A stretch of 64,000 bases of DNA from Nitrospirota bacterium. GTDB lineage: Bacteria > Nitrospirota > Thermodesulfovibrionia > Thermodesulfovibrionales > UBA6898. The stretch covers positions 39,258 to 103,257 of the forward strand of contig JACRHC010000098.1 in the NCBI GenBank assembly GCA_016217675.1, read 5' to 3'. The translations under genes and the position numbers were made by a program. The notes beneath the pieces were generated by a model. That model did no database searches, was not told where the DNA came from, and was given only the letters and a program-made list of their open reading frames with translations. Within the stretch, counting starts at the first letter, position 1; each line of letters starts with the position of its first letter. Shown in pieces: positions 1-8,768 of this stretch.

Positions 1-842
1 TGCTTTTCAAGTTCCTGATGGGATTTCATCAGCAGCTCTTCCGCCAGTCTGCGATCAGTTATATTCTTTGATATGATTGTCACCGCCCGTATGCTGTTAT
101 CTGCCCCCTCTATGGGGCTGAGCGAGCGAAGAAAATACTTGCCGTCCTTGCTGCTCTGCTGCTCATAGCGGAGAGAGGATCCAGTCTCAAACACTTCGCG
201 CACCTTCCCGGTCAACATTTCTGATTCTTCGGCAGAATGAAAATCGGCATAGGGGCGGCCGAGACATGCTTCGGATGAAAGGCCAAGCCGGGACAGGTGC
301 ATATGGTTCATGAACTGATACCGGCATTCCCTGTCAACAATATAAATGGAGTCCTCGGTTGACTCGACCAGAGAATGATATGCGTCCTCGCATGTCAGCG
401 CTCCTCTGTCTTCCTGTTTCAGTTCCACGGCTTTCGCCTCAAGGTCGGCAATCTTTCTGCGTGCATCCAGAAGAGCCGCAATCAGCTGCTCTTTAGATTT
501 CTGCTTCAGATTGATGTCATACATTGTTTTTATGAATACTTTGTACATGAGAGGAGGGTTGAGGATCCTCATGCCGATCGTTATCTTCCGGGAATCTGTA
601 TCACTTCGGGAAAACCAGGCCAATTCGCAGACGAGGTCAATTGCCTTGCCGGAGGGGTCCTGAAAATGCAGCTGGATATTGTTTACCGGGATGAATTCTG
701 CCTGTGCCTCGACTACCGAAGTTACTGCAGAACCAATGCCATCTTCAGAGACATTAATGATGATGCCGTCATAGGTTTTCCCGCCAAGGACAACATCAGC
801 AGGCAGATTGACAGGGATTCGTTCTGATCGTCTTCTCTGCAT
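1..842 (-). CDS. PilZ-PAS signalling protein, C-terminal part outside window
   Basis: Reads leftwards from ATG 840-842 and runs off the left edge, so only about 280 N-terminal residues are visible. Residues 2-100 resemble a PilZ domain: an RRRSERIPV stretch near the start supplies the arginines that bind cyclic di-GMP in this family, and NVSEDGIG matches the (D/N)xSxxG signature. A charged helical linker follows, then a PAS fold beginning near EDSIYIVD and ending in ITDRRLAEELL, the usual lead into a coiled coil. The missing part could be a histidine kinase, GGDEF or further PAS domain; this cannot be decided here. A c-di-GMP or redox signalling role is inference from domain content. No strong ribosome-binding site precedes the start. 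Confidence 0.75.
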   Translation of the reverse strand, partial: MQRRRSERIPVNLPADVVLGGKTYDGIIINVSEDGIGSAVTSVVEAQAEFIPVNNIQLHFQDPSGKAIDLVCELAWFSRSDTDSRKITIGMRILNPPLMYKVFIKTMYDINLKQKSKEQLIAALLDARRKIADLEAKAVELKQEDRGALTCEDAYHSLVESTEDSIYIVDRECRYQFMNHMHLSRLGLSSEACLGRPYADFHSAEESEMLTGKVREVFETGSSLRYEQQSSKDGKYFLRSLSPIEGADNSIRAVTIISKNITDRRLAEELLMKSHQELEK

Positions 843-979
843 TTCAGACCGATTTTATCACATCAGAGGCACTTTAATAAGCTTTTTCTTCCAGGGTTTC
901 GGCACGTGTGGCCGGAGAGCTGCAAGGGGAAAAAGCATTTCTGCAAGACCTTGAAACGGAAAAATGAAGTTCTTTGGTA

Positions 980-1309
980 TTAATAGATTGACCGGATCCT
1001 GCCGGTGCGCTTGTCAATGATCACCTTGTCGATGACCGCATTCTTCAGGTCCTTTATCTCAGCCTCAAAGTAAAGCTCTTTCTCTGCGACCTCTCCAATG
1101 ACCACATCTCTTTTCTCAAAATGCTTTTTCAGGGTCTTAAGGGCTTCCTCAGCAGTGGTTATCACCTTCTTCTCCCCATAGCTTCTCTGCTGAGCTGCAG
1201 AGGCGGTGCAGGTAAAGGCAGTGCTGAACATAAGGGAGAAGAGAACGGATAAAACTGCGGCAACAACGTTAATACTTTTTTGCTTCCTGGCTGAGTTCAT
1301 AGATAACAT
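980..1309 (-). CDS. small exported protein, unknown function
   Basis: About 109 residues. A hydrophobic segment ending in SAA (residues about 15-40) looks like a Sec signal peptide or single anchor. The mature part has a lysine-rich helix followed by a beta-type stretch with VIDKVIIDKRTGRIRSIY at the end, which recalls one PepSY/YpeB-like repeat, but the match is weak. The start is uncertain: a second in-frame ATG lies three codons downstream and two earlier starts are possible upstream. It is downstream of the triheme cytochrome on the same strand but separated from it by a terminator, so it is probably transcribed on its own. Function not recognised. Confidence 0.5.
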   Translation of the reverse strand: MLSMNSARKQKSINVVAAVLSVLFSLMFSTAFTCTASAAQQRSYGEKKVITTAEEALKTLKKHFEKRDVVIGEVAEKELYFEAEIKDLKNAVIDKVIIDKRTGRIRSIY

Positions 1310-1350
1310 TATAAAGTTGCTTTCTTCCGGGTAAAGACTCTTTATTTGCA

Positions 1351-1382
1351 AAAAAAGGGGCCGTTAAATCGGCCCCTTTTTT
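1351..1382 (-). terminator. rho-independent terminator
   Basis: GGGGCCG and CGGCCCC form a 7-bp GC stem with a 6-nt loop, flanked by A6 on the left and T6 on the right, so it could stop transcription in either direction. It lies 15 nt past the stop of the triheme cytochrome gene read leftwards. Confidence 0.85.
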
Positions 1383-1396
1383 ACGATCCTATACGA

Positions 1397-1714
1397 TTAC
1401 TTCTTGTGGCACTTCGCGCAGTTTGCTGCGTCACTGGACTTGAACGCCTTGGTGCCATTATGGCACTCGCCGCAGAACTTGGCTGCATTCATTTCTGCCA
1501 TGGTGATCTTCGCTGTTCCCTTCTTCATCTGAAAGATCTTCGTGTGGCAGTCATTGCACTTCAGGCCCTTGTCTGCATGGATCTTACCGTCAAATACGAC
1601 CTTGCCCGCACTGCCTCCTGCATACTCAACGGTCTTTCCCGGAGGCACGGCGAGAGCGCTTCCCACAAATGCCACGATCACCAGAACTACTACTGCCATT
1701 ACTGTCTTCTTCAT
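1397..1714 (-). CDS. periplasmic triheme c-type cytochrome (c7-like)
   Basis: A 105-residue protein with a typical signal peptide (residues 1-22, cut after SALA) and three haem-attachment motifs: CNDCH near residue 53, CGECH near 82 and CAKCH near 99. Extra histidines (H46, H... in the spacer segments) could be distal ligands. Size and motif spacing fit the small multihaem c7/cytochrome c3-like electron carriers that shuttle electrons in the periplasm of anaerobes. A strong AGGAGG ribosome-binding site sits 9 nt before the ATG, suggesting high expression. It is followed by a strong terminator, so it is probably monocistronic. Confidence 0.88.
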   Translation of the reverse strand: MKKTVMAVVVLVIVAFVGSALAVPPGKTVEYAGGSAGKVVFDGKIHADKGLKCNDCHTKIFQMKKGTAKITMAEMNAAKFCGECHNGTKAFKSSDAANCAKCHKK

Positions 1715-1743
1715 CTTCCTGAATCCTCCTTAGCGATATATTT

Positions 1744-1758
1744 GGCGACTAAGTCGCC
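1744..1758. promoter_or_regulatory. short perfect palindrome upstream of cytochrome gene
   Basis: GGCGACT and AGTCGCC flank a single A, about 30 nt before the triheme cytochrome start. It could be a regulator site or a 5'-UTR hairpin; no promoter boxes could be assigned with confidence. Confidence 0.35.
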
Positions 1759-1870
1759 TACTTTTGGTCTTAATGCACCCATCCTTTTATTTGCAATTGA
1801 CTATAGCATATCACTCAACTATGAAGCAGCAGCGAATATATTATGAAGGATTATGAACAGAGCCTCTCTT

Positions 1871-3217
1871 TTATTTTGGCAGCAACACCGCAAATGTTGC
1901 ACCTTTTCCAGGCTCACTTTTTACGGATATCGTGCCGCCATGCGCCTGAACCAGTTCTTTTGCAATGGCAAGCCCTAATCCGAGACCTCCCTTGCTGCCC
2001 TTGTAAAACCGTTCGAAGATGAAAGGCAGGTCCTCCTTTTTTATCCCCTCACCGGTATCTGAGACTTCTATAATGACAGATTGTCCTTTTTTCTTAACCT
2101 TGACTTCAACCTTCCCGTTCTTCCCTGTTGCCTTCAGAGCATTGACAAGCAGATTGATAATCACCTGGCTCATCCGGTCAGGATCAATATGCAGCGTAAC
2201 CACTTCTTCGCAGTCAAGACTCAGATCCACACTCTTGTCGCTGAACATCTTACGGTACCGCTCTATGATGTTCCGGAGAAAGGTATCGAGGTTTATTGAT
2301 CTTTTCTCAAGGCTGAGGCTGCTCGCCTCCGCACAGGAGAGTTCTTCGAGCCCCTCGATAATTGCCCTGAATCTCCCTATCTCTGCATGCAGTGACTGAA
2401 TATGTTCCTGGTCAAGAGGTATCAGGCCGTCCATCATTCCCTCAAGTTCGCCGCGTATCGCACTCACCGGCGTCCTGAGTTCATGCGCAATGTTTGACGT
2501 CATCTTCTTCCTGAGCGATTCCTGGATCTCAAGCGCATGGGCCATCTTATTGAAAGCCTCGGAGAGTCTGCTGATCTCGTCAATGTCTGATGCTGCGACC
2601 CTGCTGGCGAGATTGCCCTCTGCAATATCAGCAACCGCCCTGGTAAGCTGCTCCACAGGGGTAGTGAACCTCCTGGAGAAGATGACACTCAGCAGCACTG
2701 CCGCTCCTCCCATGCCGAGGACTGAAATAATGAGCAGCCTGTTTGAGCGTTTGACAAAGAAGAGCTCCTTCTGGCTGCGCAGAAATCTGAGTTCCACCCT
2801 GCCGATCTCATGGCCGGAAAGAAAAAGTGCATAGGGATGGAAACTGCCTGTTTTATCCTTAAACCTGAGGCTCGAAATAGCCTTGATCCGCTTTTTTACA
2901 TAGGGGGAAAGTATATTGACCGCACTGTCCGTATCGATCACAAAGGAGCCGTCTGCTTCGTAGAGCTTCATTTCAAAGCCTAACATAAGTGCCCAGACCG
3001 TGTTCTCGATGATCTCCGGGTTCGGCCAGACGCTGTATTTTTCAAAGGTGCTTTCGAGCGAGGTCGTGATCCAGGACGCCCTGTCCTCAACCTCTCCCTC
3101 GAGATATCCCCTGAAGTCCCGCACCATAAGCTCCCGCACAACAAGGGCAGATGAAAGGGCAATTGCAGAAACCGAAATAAGAATAAGAAATACTCTGAAC
3201 CAGAGTTTTTTAAACAT
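1871..3217 (-). CDS. membrane sensor histidine kinase (HAMP-HisKA-HATPase)
   Basis: 448 residues. A transmembrane helix at about 8-28, a periplasmic sensor region of roughly 130 residues, a second helix at about 163-183, then HAMP. The phospho-acceptor box is IAHELRTPVSAI at about residue 245. The ATP-binding half shows the N box (NLLVNALKAT), the G1 box DTGEGI, the F box FIFERFYKG and the G2 box GGLGLGLAIA. Its ATG overlaps the last bases of the response regulator gene by 8 nt, so the two are translated as a pair. The sensor region has no motif I recognise, so the stimulus is unknown. Confidence 0.93.
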   Translation of the reverse strand: MFKKLWFRVFLILISVSAIALSSALVVRELMVRDFRGYLEGEVEDRASWITTSLESTFEKYSVWPNPEIIENTVWALMLGFEMKLYEADGSFVIDTDSAVNILSPYVKKRIKAISSLRFKDKTGSFHPYALFLSGHEIGRVELRFLRSQKELFFVKRSNRLLIISVLGMGGAAVLLSVIFSRRFTTPVEQLTRAVADIAEGNLASRVAASDIDEISRLSEAFNKMAHALEIQESLRKKMTSNIAHELRTPVSAIRGELEGMMDGLIPLDQEHIQSLHAEIGRFRAIIEGLEELSCAEASSLSLEKRSINLDTFLRNIIERYRKMFSDKSVDLSLDCEEVVTLHIDPDRMSQVIINLLVNALKATGKNGKVEVKVKKKGQSVIIEVSDTGEGIKKEDLPFIFERFYKGSKGGLGLGLAIAKELVQAHGGTISVKSEPGKGATFAVLLPK

Positions 3218-3908
3218 CTTTTTTGATCGAGAAGCGGTAGCCCACGCCGTAGATGGTAAGGATTATGGAAGGGTTCTTTGGATCATCCTCGATCTTGTGC
3301 CTGATGTTTTTGATATGAGCGTCAACGCTCCGCTCATATCCTTCAAACTGATACCCAAGGGCCTTGTCAACAAGCTCCTCGCGGGTAAAGACCTTGCCCG
3401 GGGCTGATGCAAGACTGAAGAGGACCTTAAACTCGGTCGGCGTAATATCGACCGCCTCACCATGCTTCTTCACGGTATAGCTGTGGCCGTCGATCATAAG
3501 GCTGCCCTTGTTAAAACTCATCGGCTCAACTGAACTGAGGTCTTCCTTCTGCGCCCTTTTCAGAAGTGCCTTAACGCGGTACACCAGCTCTCTCGGACTG
3601 AAAGGCTTTACTACATAATCGTCCGCACCGAGAGCAAAACCGGCCACACGCTCCTCTTCAGAAGACTTGGATGTGAGCATGATGATCGGGATATCACCGC
3701 TTTCCCTGATCTCCTGACAGACCTCCTCACCTGTGGTGTCAGGGAGCATTAGGTCGAGAATCACCAGGAGGGGTTTCTGCTTCAGCTGGGCTGCGACCGC
3801 GTCCTTTCCCTTCTCAAACTGCAGGACTTTGTATCCCGCCTCTTCAAGATAGACCTTTGCCACCTTTGCGATCTTCCGGTCGTCTTCAACAATGAATATC
3901 GGCTGCAT
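3210..3908 (-). CDS. OmpR/PhoB-type response regulator
   Basis: 232 residues. The receiver domain has the acidic pair EDD near the N terminus, the phosphorylated aspartate in VILDLMLPD (about residue 52), a conserved Thr/Ser at MLTSKS and the lysine in VVKPFSPRELV. The C-terminal winged helix (about 130-230) carries the VDAHIKNIRHKIEDDP recognition helix and a YGVGYRF wing typical of PhoB-like regulators. It is the first gene of a two-gene operon with the sensor kinase. A TATAAT-like -10 lies just before it on the reverse strand (3916-3921), without a convincing -35, which would fit an activated promoter. Confidence 0.93.
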   Translation of the reverse strand: MQPIFIVEDDRKIAKVAKVYLEEAGYKVLQFEKGKDAVAAQLKQKPLLVILDLMLPDTTGEEVCQEIRESGDIPIIMLTSKSSEEERVAGFALGADDYVVKPFSPRELVYRVKALLKRAQKEDLSSVEPMSFNKGSLMIDGHSYTVKKHGEAVDITPTEFKVLFSLASAPGKVFTREELVDKALGYQFEGYERSVDAHIKNIRHKIEDDPKNPSIILTIYGVGYRFSIKKDV

Positions 3909-4001
3909 AGGTACAATTATACTCCCCGGATACCGGATTCCTTCATTGACAACTGAACCTTGCCGAATTCCTTTGCTCTCCGAACTCCGCCTCCACTGCC
4001 C

Positions 4002-4718
4002 TCACACTGGTCCCTCATACCCCGGAAGTGTTCCTTCCCGCGAAAAGCTGTATATAAGTTCGCCCGCCACAATAACGTGGTCAACGACGTGGACATTGAT
4101 CCCTCCGAGGGCCTGAACCAGGTTGCGGGTCAGCTTGTGATCATGGACAGATGGCTTAACACTTCCTGCGGGGTGATTGTGAGCCAGGATGACAGAGGCC
4201 GCCTTATGTCTCACTGCAGCTTCAGCAACTTTTCTCGGATGCACAAGGGCATCCTTCACCGTGCCCTCGCTTATCAAGACCGGATAAAGAACCCTGAGCT
4301 GAGAATCAAGGCAGATGACATAAAATACTTCTTCGGAACGTCCTGCCATAAGTGGGACAAGATATTCAGCAGCTGACTCAGAATTGTTCAAAGGCTTGCG
4401 GGAATGTTTGACGCGGTCGTGGAAATAGCGGCGGGTAACATGAGGAATCATCGAAAGAAAGGCAGCCGCATTTTCGCCTATACCGTCAACAGAGGCTAAG
4501 TCCTTTGGGTCTGCCTCAAGAACGGCAGAAAGACTGCCAAATCTATGAATGAGTTTATGTGCAAGAGGGTTGGTATCCAGACGGGGAACGGCCTGAAAGA
4601 GAAGCAGTTCGAGCACTTGATGATCCTCAAAGCCATCCAGGCCTTCTTTAAGAAAACGCATACGCAACCGTTTGCGGTGACCTGTATGCAATTGCCCCCC
4701 TGAAGCTGATTTAGCCAT
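4002..4718 (-). CDS. radC: RadC family JAB/MPN-domain protein
   Basis: 238 residues, the usual length for the family. The N-terminal half holds a helix-hairpin-helix region (LASVDGIGENAAAFL). The C-terminal half is a JAB metalloprotease-like domain with the zinc-binding HNHPAGSVKPSVHD motif. The family was once linked to DNA repair, but its enzymatic role remains unsettled; many copies associate with mobile elements, although nothing mobile is seen here. It lies 48 nt beyond nusB on the same strand, so the two may be co-transcribed. Confidence 0.92.
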   Translation of the reverse strand: MAKSASGGQLHTGHRKRLRMRFLKEGLDGFEDHQVLELLLFQAVPRLDTNPLAHKLIHRFGSLSAVLEADPKDLASVDGIGENAAAFLSMIPHVTRRYFHDRVKHSRKPLNNSESAAEYLVPLMAGRSEEVFYVICLDSQLRVLYPVLISEGTVKDALVHPRKVAEAAVRHKAASVILAHNHPAGSVKPSVHDHKLTRNLVQALGGINVHVVDHVIVAGELIYSFSREGTLPGYEGPV

Positions 4719-4766
4719 GCATTATCCCCATTGAGTCTGCAGAAACGTTGTTGTATTGCCTGTAGT

Positions 4767-5201
4767 CTATTTTTTAGGTTCGTCTTTCTTTGACTTTTTT
4801 CTGCTCTCTCGTGCTATCTTGTCCAGAAGGCCGTTAATAAATGAGGCTGCTTCTGAGGAAGAGAATTTCTTGGCGATTTCAAGCGACTCATTGATCGTCA
4901 CTGCAGGAGGAATATCATTTCGGTAAAGGAGCTCGAAGACGGCAAAGCGCATAATGTTTCTGTCTACTGAGGCCATACGGTCCATCTTCCAGTGCTCCGC
5001 AGCCTGCCGGATCCTGTTGTCTATTTCTTCAAGGTGTTCAAGGGTGCCGCTGACAAGCTCTTCGGAAAATTGCTTGATATCCTTATGCTCCTTCTTTGTT
5101 GGATCAAGGTCTTCCACAGCCCTGAAATCAGACCGGTGTCCGGTAAATTCATACTGAAAGAGCATCTGGAGGGCAAGTTCCCTGGCCTTGCGACGGTTCA
5201 T
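4767..5201 (-). CDS. nusB: transcription antitermination factor NusB
   Basis: 144 residues, all-helical. Signature segments are RRKARELALQMLFQYE at the N terminus and the closing NESLEIAKKFSSSEAASFINGL block. NusB pairs with S10/NusE to bind boxA RNA during rRNA transcription. Its position right after ribH is the common bacterial ribH-nusB arrangement, which supports both assignments. The tail is lysine-rich (SRKKSKKDEPKK). Confidence 0.95.
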   Translation of the reverse strand: MNRRKARELALQMLFQYEFTGHRSDFRAVEDLDPTKKEHKDIKQFSEELVSGTLEHLEEIDNRIRQAAEHWKMDRMASVDRNIMRFAVFELLYRNDIPPAVTINESLEIAKKFSSSEAASFINGLLDKIARESRKKSKKDEPKK

Positions 5202-5340
5202 AAGGCAGCAATCAGCTTACAGCGGTCAGCGGTCAGCATAAAAATCAAAAAATCATTGAGAAGCCAGTCGACAGAAAAACCTGTTTCCGGGTGATATCGT
5301 CTGTAGTATTTGCTGTAGCTTAACACTGATAGCTGAAAGC

Positions 5341-5802
5341 TTATAGCTTCTTGAACACTTGCGCCATTTCGATGGCAGTGACAGCAGCATCGAAGCCCTT
5401 GTTGCCGCTCTTGGTGCCGGCCCGTTCAACCGCCTGTTCGATCGTGTCTGTGGTGAGTACGCCAAAAGCGATCGGCACTCCCGTGTCAAGCGAAACTGAG
5501 GCGACACCCTTAGAAACCTCTGCCGCAACATAGTCAAAGTGAGGAGTTGCACCCCTGATGACCGTGCCAAGGCAGATCACGGCATGATAGGAGCCCTTCT
5601 CTGCAACTTTCTTGGCTGCAAGAGGTATCTCAAAGGCGCCCGGAACTTTTACGACATCAATATCTTCATCTTTTGCGCCATGCCGCAAAAGAGCATCCAC
5701 TGCGCCATCAAGAAGCTTGCCAGTGATAAAATCATTGAACCTGCTCACGATAATCGCAAACTTCAGCCCCTTTGCCTGTAATTCACCCTGGATAACTTTC
5801 AT
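5341..5802 (-). CDS. ribH: 6,7-dimethyl-8-ribityllumazine synthase
   Basis: 153 residues, full length. It condenses 5-amino-6-ribitylamino-uracil with 3,4-dihydroxy-2-butanone 4-phosphate in riboflavin synthesis. Recognisable pieces are VSRFNDFIT (substrate pocket), [28 protein letters not shown] with the catalytic histidine, and [11 protein letters not shown]. It follows ribBA by 18 nt, with AGGAGG in front of the ATG. It belongs to the leftward ribE-ribBA-ribH-nusB set. Confidence 0.96.
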   Translation of the reverse strand: MKVIQGELQAKGLKFAIIVSRFNDFITGKLLDGAVDALLRHGAKDEDIDVVKVPGAFEIPLAAKKVAEKGSYHAVICLGTVIRGATPHFDYVAAEVSKGVASVSLDTGVPIAFGVLTTDTIEQAVERAGTKSGNKGFDAAVTAIEMAQVFKKL

Positions 5803-5820
5803 GGTTTCCTCCTGTTGCTT

Positions 5821-7035
5821 TTAAACATTGCTCAGCATATGTCCAAGCTTTTTCTTCTTTGTTTTGAGATAGACGATATTGCGCTCGTGGGGATTGATTT
5901 CCATAGGCACCCGCTCAACAACCTTCAGGCCATATCCCTCAAGGCCGACGATCTACTTCGGGTTGTTCGTCATAAGCCGCATCTTGCGCACGCCGAGATC
6001 AACAAGGATCTGTGCGCCGATGCCATAATCCCTCAAATCAGGCTTGAACCCGAGCTTGAGATTGGCCTCAACCGTATCGAGCCCCTTGTCCTGAAGCTCA
6101 TATGCCTTGAGCTTATTCACAAGGCCGATACCGCGGCCTTCCTGCCGCATATAAAGGATTACCCCCTGGCCTTCCTTGTTGATAATATGCATTGCCTTGT
6201 TCAGCTGTTCTCCGCAGTCACACCTCTTTGACCCAAAGACATCACCGGTCAGACACTCAGAGTGCACTCGCACAAGGACCGCATCGTTTTTGCTGATTTC
6301 GCCCTTCACCAGGGCAAGATGAACATTTGCATCAACGTCATTGGCGTAGGCAACGACGGTAAACTCCCCATGTGCTGTCGGAAGCACGGTTGTCGTTTCG
6401 CGGCGGACAAATCTCTCGATCCTTGTCCGGTATTTAATGAGGTCCTTGATCGTCACGATCTTCATATGATGATGCTTTGCAAATTCCATCAACTCAGGGA
6501 CCCGCGACATGGTCCCGTCATCGTTCATGATCTCGCAGATAACACCTGAAGGATTCAGTCCGGCAAGGCGGGCGAGGTCAACGGAACCTTCGGTCTGACC
6601 TGCCCGCTGGAGCACACCGCCGCGCTTTGCCCTGAGCGGGAAGACATGCCCAGGCCGGGCGAGGTCCTCATGCGTTGACTTGGGGTTGATCGCAGCCAGG
6701 ATCGTCACTGCCCTGTCTGCTGCTGATATACCTGTTGTGACACCCTTTTTTGCCTCGATCGAAACCGTAAAGGCGGTGCCGAAGGAGGAGGTGTTTGCTT
6801 CAGACATCATCGGCAGTTTCAGTTCCTCAACCCTTTCGCCCGTAAGGGAAAGGCAGATAAGCCCCCTGCCGTGCTTTGCCATGAAATTGATCGCCGCAGG
6901 CGTGACCTTCTCTGCTGCCATACAGAGATCACCTTCGTTCTCTCTGTCCTCGTCATCAACAAGGATGACCATCTTGCCTTTTACGATGGCTTCGATGGCT
7001 TCGTCTATGGTATTAAATTTATGTTTCTGATGCAT
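5821..7035 (-). CDS. ribBA: bifunctional RibBA (DHBP synthase / GTP cyclohydrolase II), interrupted by an amber codon
   Basis: The start is ATG 7033-7035, preceded by AGGAG. The RibB half shows [10 protein letters not shown], with the acidic residues that bind Mg, and TGISAADRA. The RibA half shows the zinc site C-x10-C-x-C in [17 protein letters not shown] and the GTP-site [10 protein letters not shown]. At 5953-5955 the frame meets TAG within the conserved LMTNNPK-(K)-IVGLEGYGL segment, exactly where a lysine codon (AAG) is expected. Reading on, 43 further codons encode a normal RibA C terminus and end at TAA 5821-5823. Without readthrough the product is 360 residues and lacks the C-terminal RibA strand and helix. 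It could be a real nonsense mutation, a sequencing error or a suppressed stop. Confidence 0.9.
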
Positions 7036-7086
7036 GGCAGCTCCTTTGATTCTGACTTGCGTATTCTGCATTCTGATTTAACGACA

Positions 7087-7722
7087 TTATACAAACCCCT
7101 GTTCCTTCAAGGCCTGCATAAGATTTGAATCCTTCCCTTTTTTCAGATACTTTGCGACATACTTGCCCAGGATATCAACTTCAATGTTCACCCTGTCACC
7201 AGCACTCTTAATCCCGATCGTTGTCATTTTTGCCGTATGCGGGATAACTACCAATGAAAAACCGTCTCTCATAACATCAACAACCGTAAGGCTGGTGCCG
7301 TCAACAGCAACCGAACCCTTCTCTACAAGATATCCAGCTATCCAGGGCTCTGTCCCTATAACAATCTTATAGACTTCGCCTTCCAGGTTCTTTGAACGAA
7401 TTCTGCCAACGCCGTCAATATGTCCTGAGACAAAATGGCCGCCAAGTCTGTCGTTCAGCCGCAATGCAGGCTCAAGGTTTACCCTGTCTCTGGCCCTGAG
7501 CTCGCCAAGATTTGTAGATTTCAGCGTCTCATCAGAAATATCGAAGGCCAGCCTGCTTCCCCTGACCTCAACAACCGTAAGACAGGTACCGTTTATAGCT
7601 ATGCTGTCGCCAATCTTTGCTTCCTGGCCAAGGGCCATTGCATCGAGAAAAAGTCTTGCGCCAGTGCCTCTTTTCTCAAGGGAAACAATATCTCCCAGCT
7701 CAACAACAAGACCGGTGAACAA
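7087..7722 (-). CDS. ribE: riboflavin synthase, alpha chain
   Basis: 211 residues made of two similar lumazine-binding barrels (about 1-97 and 98-200), as expected. Start residues FTGLVVELG are the family hallmark, so translation must begin at TTG 7720-7722, directly abutting the stop codon of the preceding gene. Other family segments are IGDSIAINGTCLTV and GGHFVSGHIDGVG. It dismutates two lumazines to riboflavin. It is downstream of lepB and its small partner, and precedes ribBA. Confidence 0.95.
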   Translation of the reverse strand: MFTGLVVELGDIVSLEKRGTGARLFLDAMALGQEAKIGDSIAINGTCLTVVEVRGSRLAFDISDETLKSTNLGELRARDRVNLEPALRLNDRLGGHFVSGHIDGVGRIRSKNLEGEVYKIVIGTEPWIAGYLVEKGSVAVDGTSLTVVDVMRDGFSLVVIPHTAKMTTIGIKSAGDRVNIEVDILGKYVAKYLKKGKDSNLMQALKEQGFV

Positions 7723-8070
7723 TCAGTATTCCTCATACAGCTCAAAATCGAACGTTTTCTGATAATACCCCCAGAAGTCCACGGTATCTTTCCAGGTAGC
7801 CTTCACCTTCACTACCTTCTGGTCCAGAGTCACGGAAAGATCAGCCTCGTTCAGCTTAATCCCGAGTTCAGCAGCGTTTTGCAGAACATTGCTCCGTATC
7901 TTGGCAATATCACCGATCTCGGTCTTCAGGAAATCCCGCGTATGCGAGCCAAGCGTATAAGAACGGTAGTAGGGTTTGCCGAACAGCATCAGGCAAACGA
8001 TAAGGGCGCCAAGAAGCAACAACCCAAGCAGCGCCTGGATAAATCCCTTTTCTGCCCGATCGCTTTTCAT
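7723..8070 (-). CDS. small membrane-anchored protein downstream of lepB (DUF4845-like)
   Basis: 115 residues with a short basic N terminus, one transmembrane helix at about 10-32 and an extracytoplasmic domain ending in an acidic YEEY tail. Small proteins of this build (DUF4845 type) are commonly encoded beside the signal peptidase gene. Its start overlaps the end of lepB and its stop abuts ribE, so it is tightly inside the operon. The function is not known, and the family assignment rests on size, topology and context. Confidence 0.65.
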   Translation of the reverse strand: MKSDRAEKGFIQALLGLLLLGALIVCLMLFGKPYYRSYTLGSHTRDFLKTEIGDIAKIRSNVLQNAAELGIKLNEADLSVTLDQKVVKVKATWKDTVDFWGYYQKTFDFELYEEY

Positions 8071-8768
8071 TTCACCAGCCTCCCTATCCTATTGAGATGG
8101 TTCCATTTTTTGCTCGTGTCCCAGGACCAGTAAATGATGACTGCCTTACCTTTGATCTTCTTCAGATCAACCGGACCCCAGAATCTGCTGTCATAGCTCT
8201 GATCCCGGTTGTCTCCCATAACAAAGACTTTACCCTCGGGTATCGTATAAGGGCCGAAATTGTCCCTCTTATCCATACTTCCCGGTTTGATCATGTCATC
8301 CTTACGGATTGCAAAGGGCTCGTCGACCTGTCGGCCGTTCACATAAAGGACCTTGTCTCTGCCTTCGACAACGTCGCCGCCAACAGCTACCGTCCTTTTA
8401 ATGAAATCCCTCTTCGGATCCTCAGGGTATTTGAAGACAATGATATCATTCCTCTGGGGCTTATAAAGCCCCGGCATCCAGAAGAGATTGATATCAGTAA
8501 AGGGAATATCAATAGGCGTTCCGAATACAATTTTATTTACGAGAATGTGATCTCCGATCTGGAGAGTTTCGAGCATGGAGCCCGAGGGGATCTTGAATGC
8601 CTGCACAGCAAACGTTCTGACCACAATGGCTATCAGGAGCGCTATCAGTATTGCTTCGATATTCTCGCGGATTACCGATTTTTCTCTTTTAGTCTTATAC
8701 GTATCTTTCGGGTTCAGGGACGAGCCCTCTGTCGCTGCCATATCCTCACGCATTTTTCTTTCGCTCAT
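8067..8768 (-). CDS. lepB: signal peptidase I
   Basis: 233 residues from ATG 8766-8768, which overlaps the lepA stop in an ATGA junction; a longer in-frame reading exists but would lie within lepA. A single transmembrane helix (about 38-58) is followed by the catalytic serine motif [12 protein letters not shown], the catalytic lysine in [12 protein letters not shown] and the box [16 protein letters not shown]. It cleaves signal peptides at the outer face of the inner membrane. Gene order lepA-lepB is widespread. Confidence 0.95.
   Translation of the reverse strand: MSERKMREDMAATEGSSLNPKDTYKTKREKSVIRENIEAILIALLIAIVVRTFAVQAFKIPSGSMLETLQIGDHILVNKIVFGTPIDIPFTDINLFWMPGLYKPQRNDIIVFKYPEDPKRDFIKRTVAVGGDVVEGRDKVLYVNGRQVDEPFAIRKDDMIKPGSMDKRDNFGPYTIPEGKVFVMGDNRDQSYDSRFWGPVDLKKIKGKAVIIYWSWDTSKKWNHLNRIGRLVK

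Noticed and set aside
5221..5240. Short tandem AGCGGTC repeats after nusB start
   Set aside because: Only about two and a half copies in a 138-bp gap, too little to call a repeat family.
5953..5955. Amber codon in ribBA as pyrrolysine
   Set aside because: RibA has no known pyrrolysine, a lysine is simply expected there, and no pyl genes or conserved insertion signals are visible in the window.
5200..7080. FMN riboswitch near the riboflavin genes
   Set aside because: No long structured leader is present; the genes are packed within a lepA-lepB operon with short gaps.
7435..8133. Rightward frame across ribE and its neighbour
   Set aside because: It spans two genes of opposite strand and has no ribosome-binding site.
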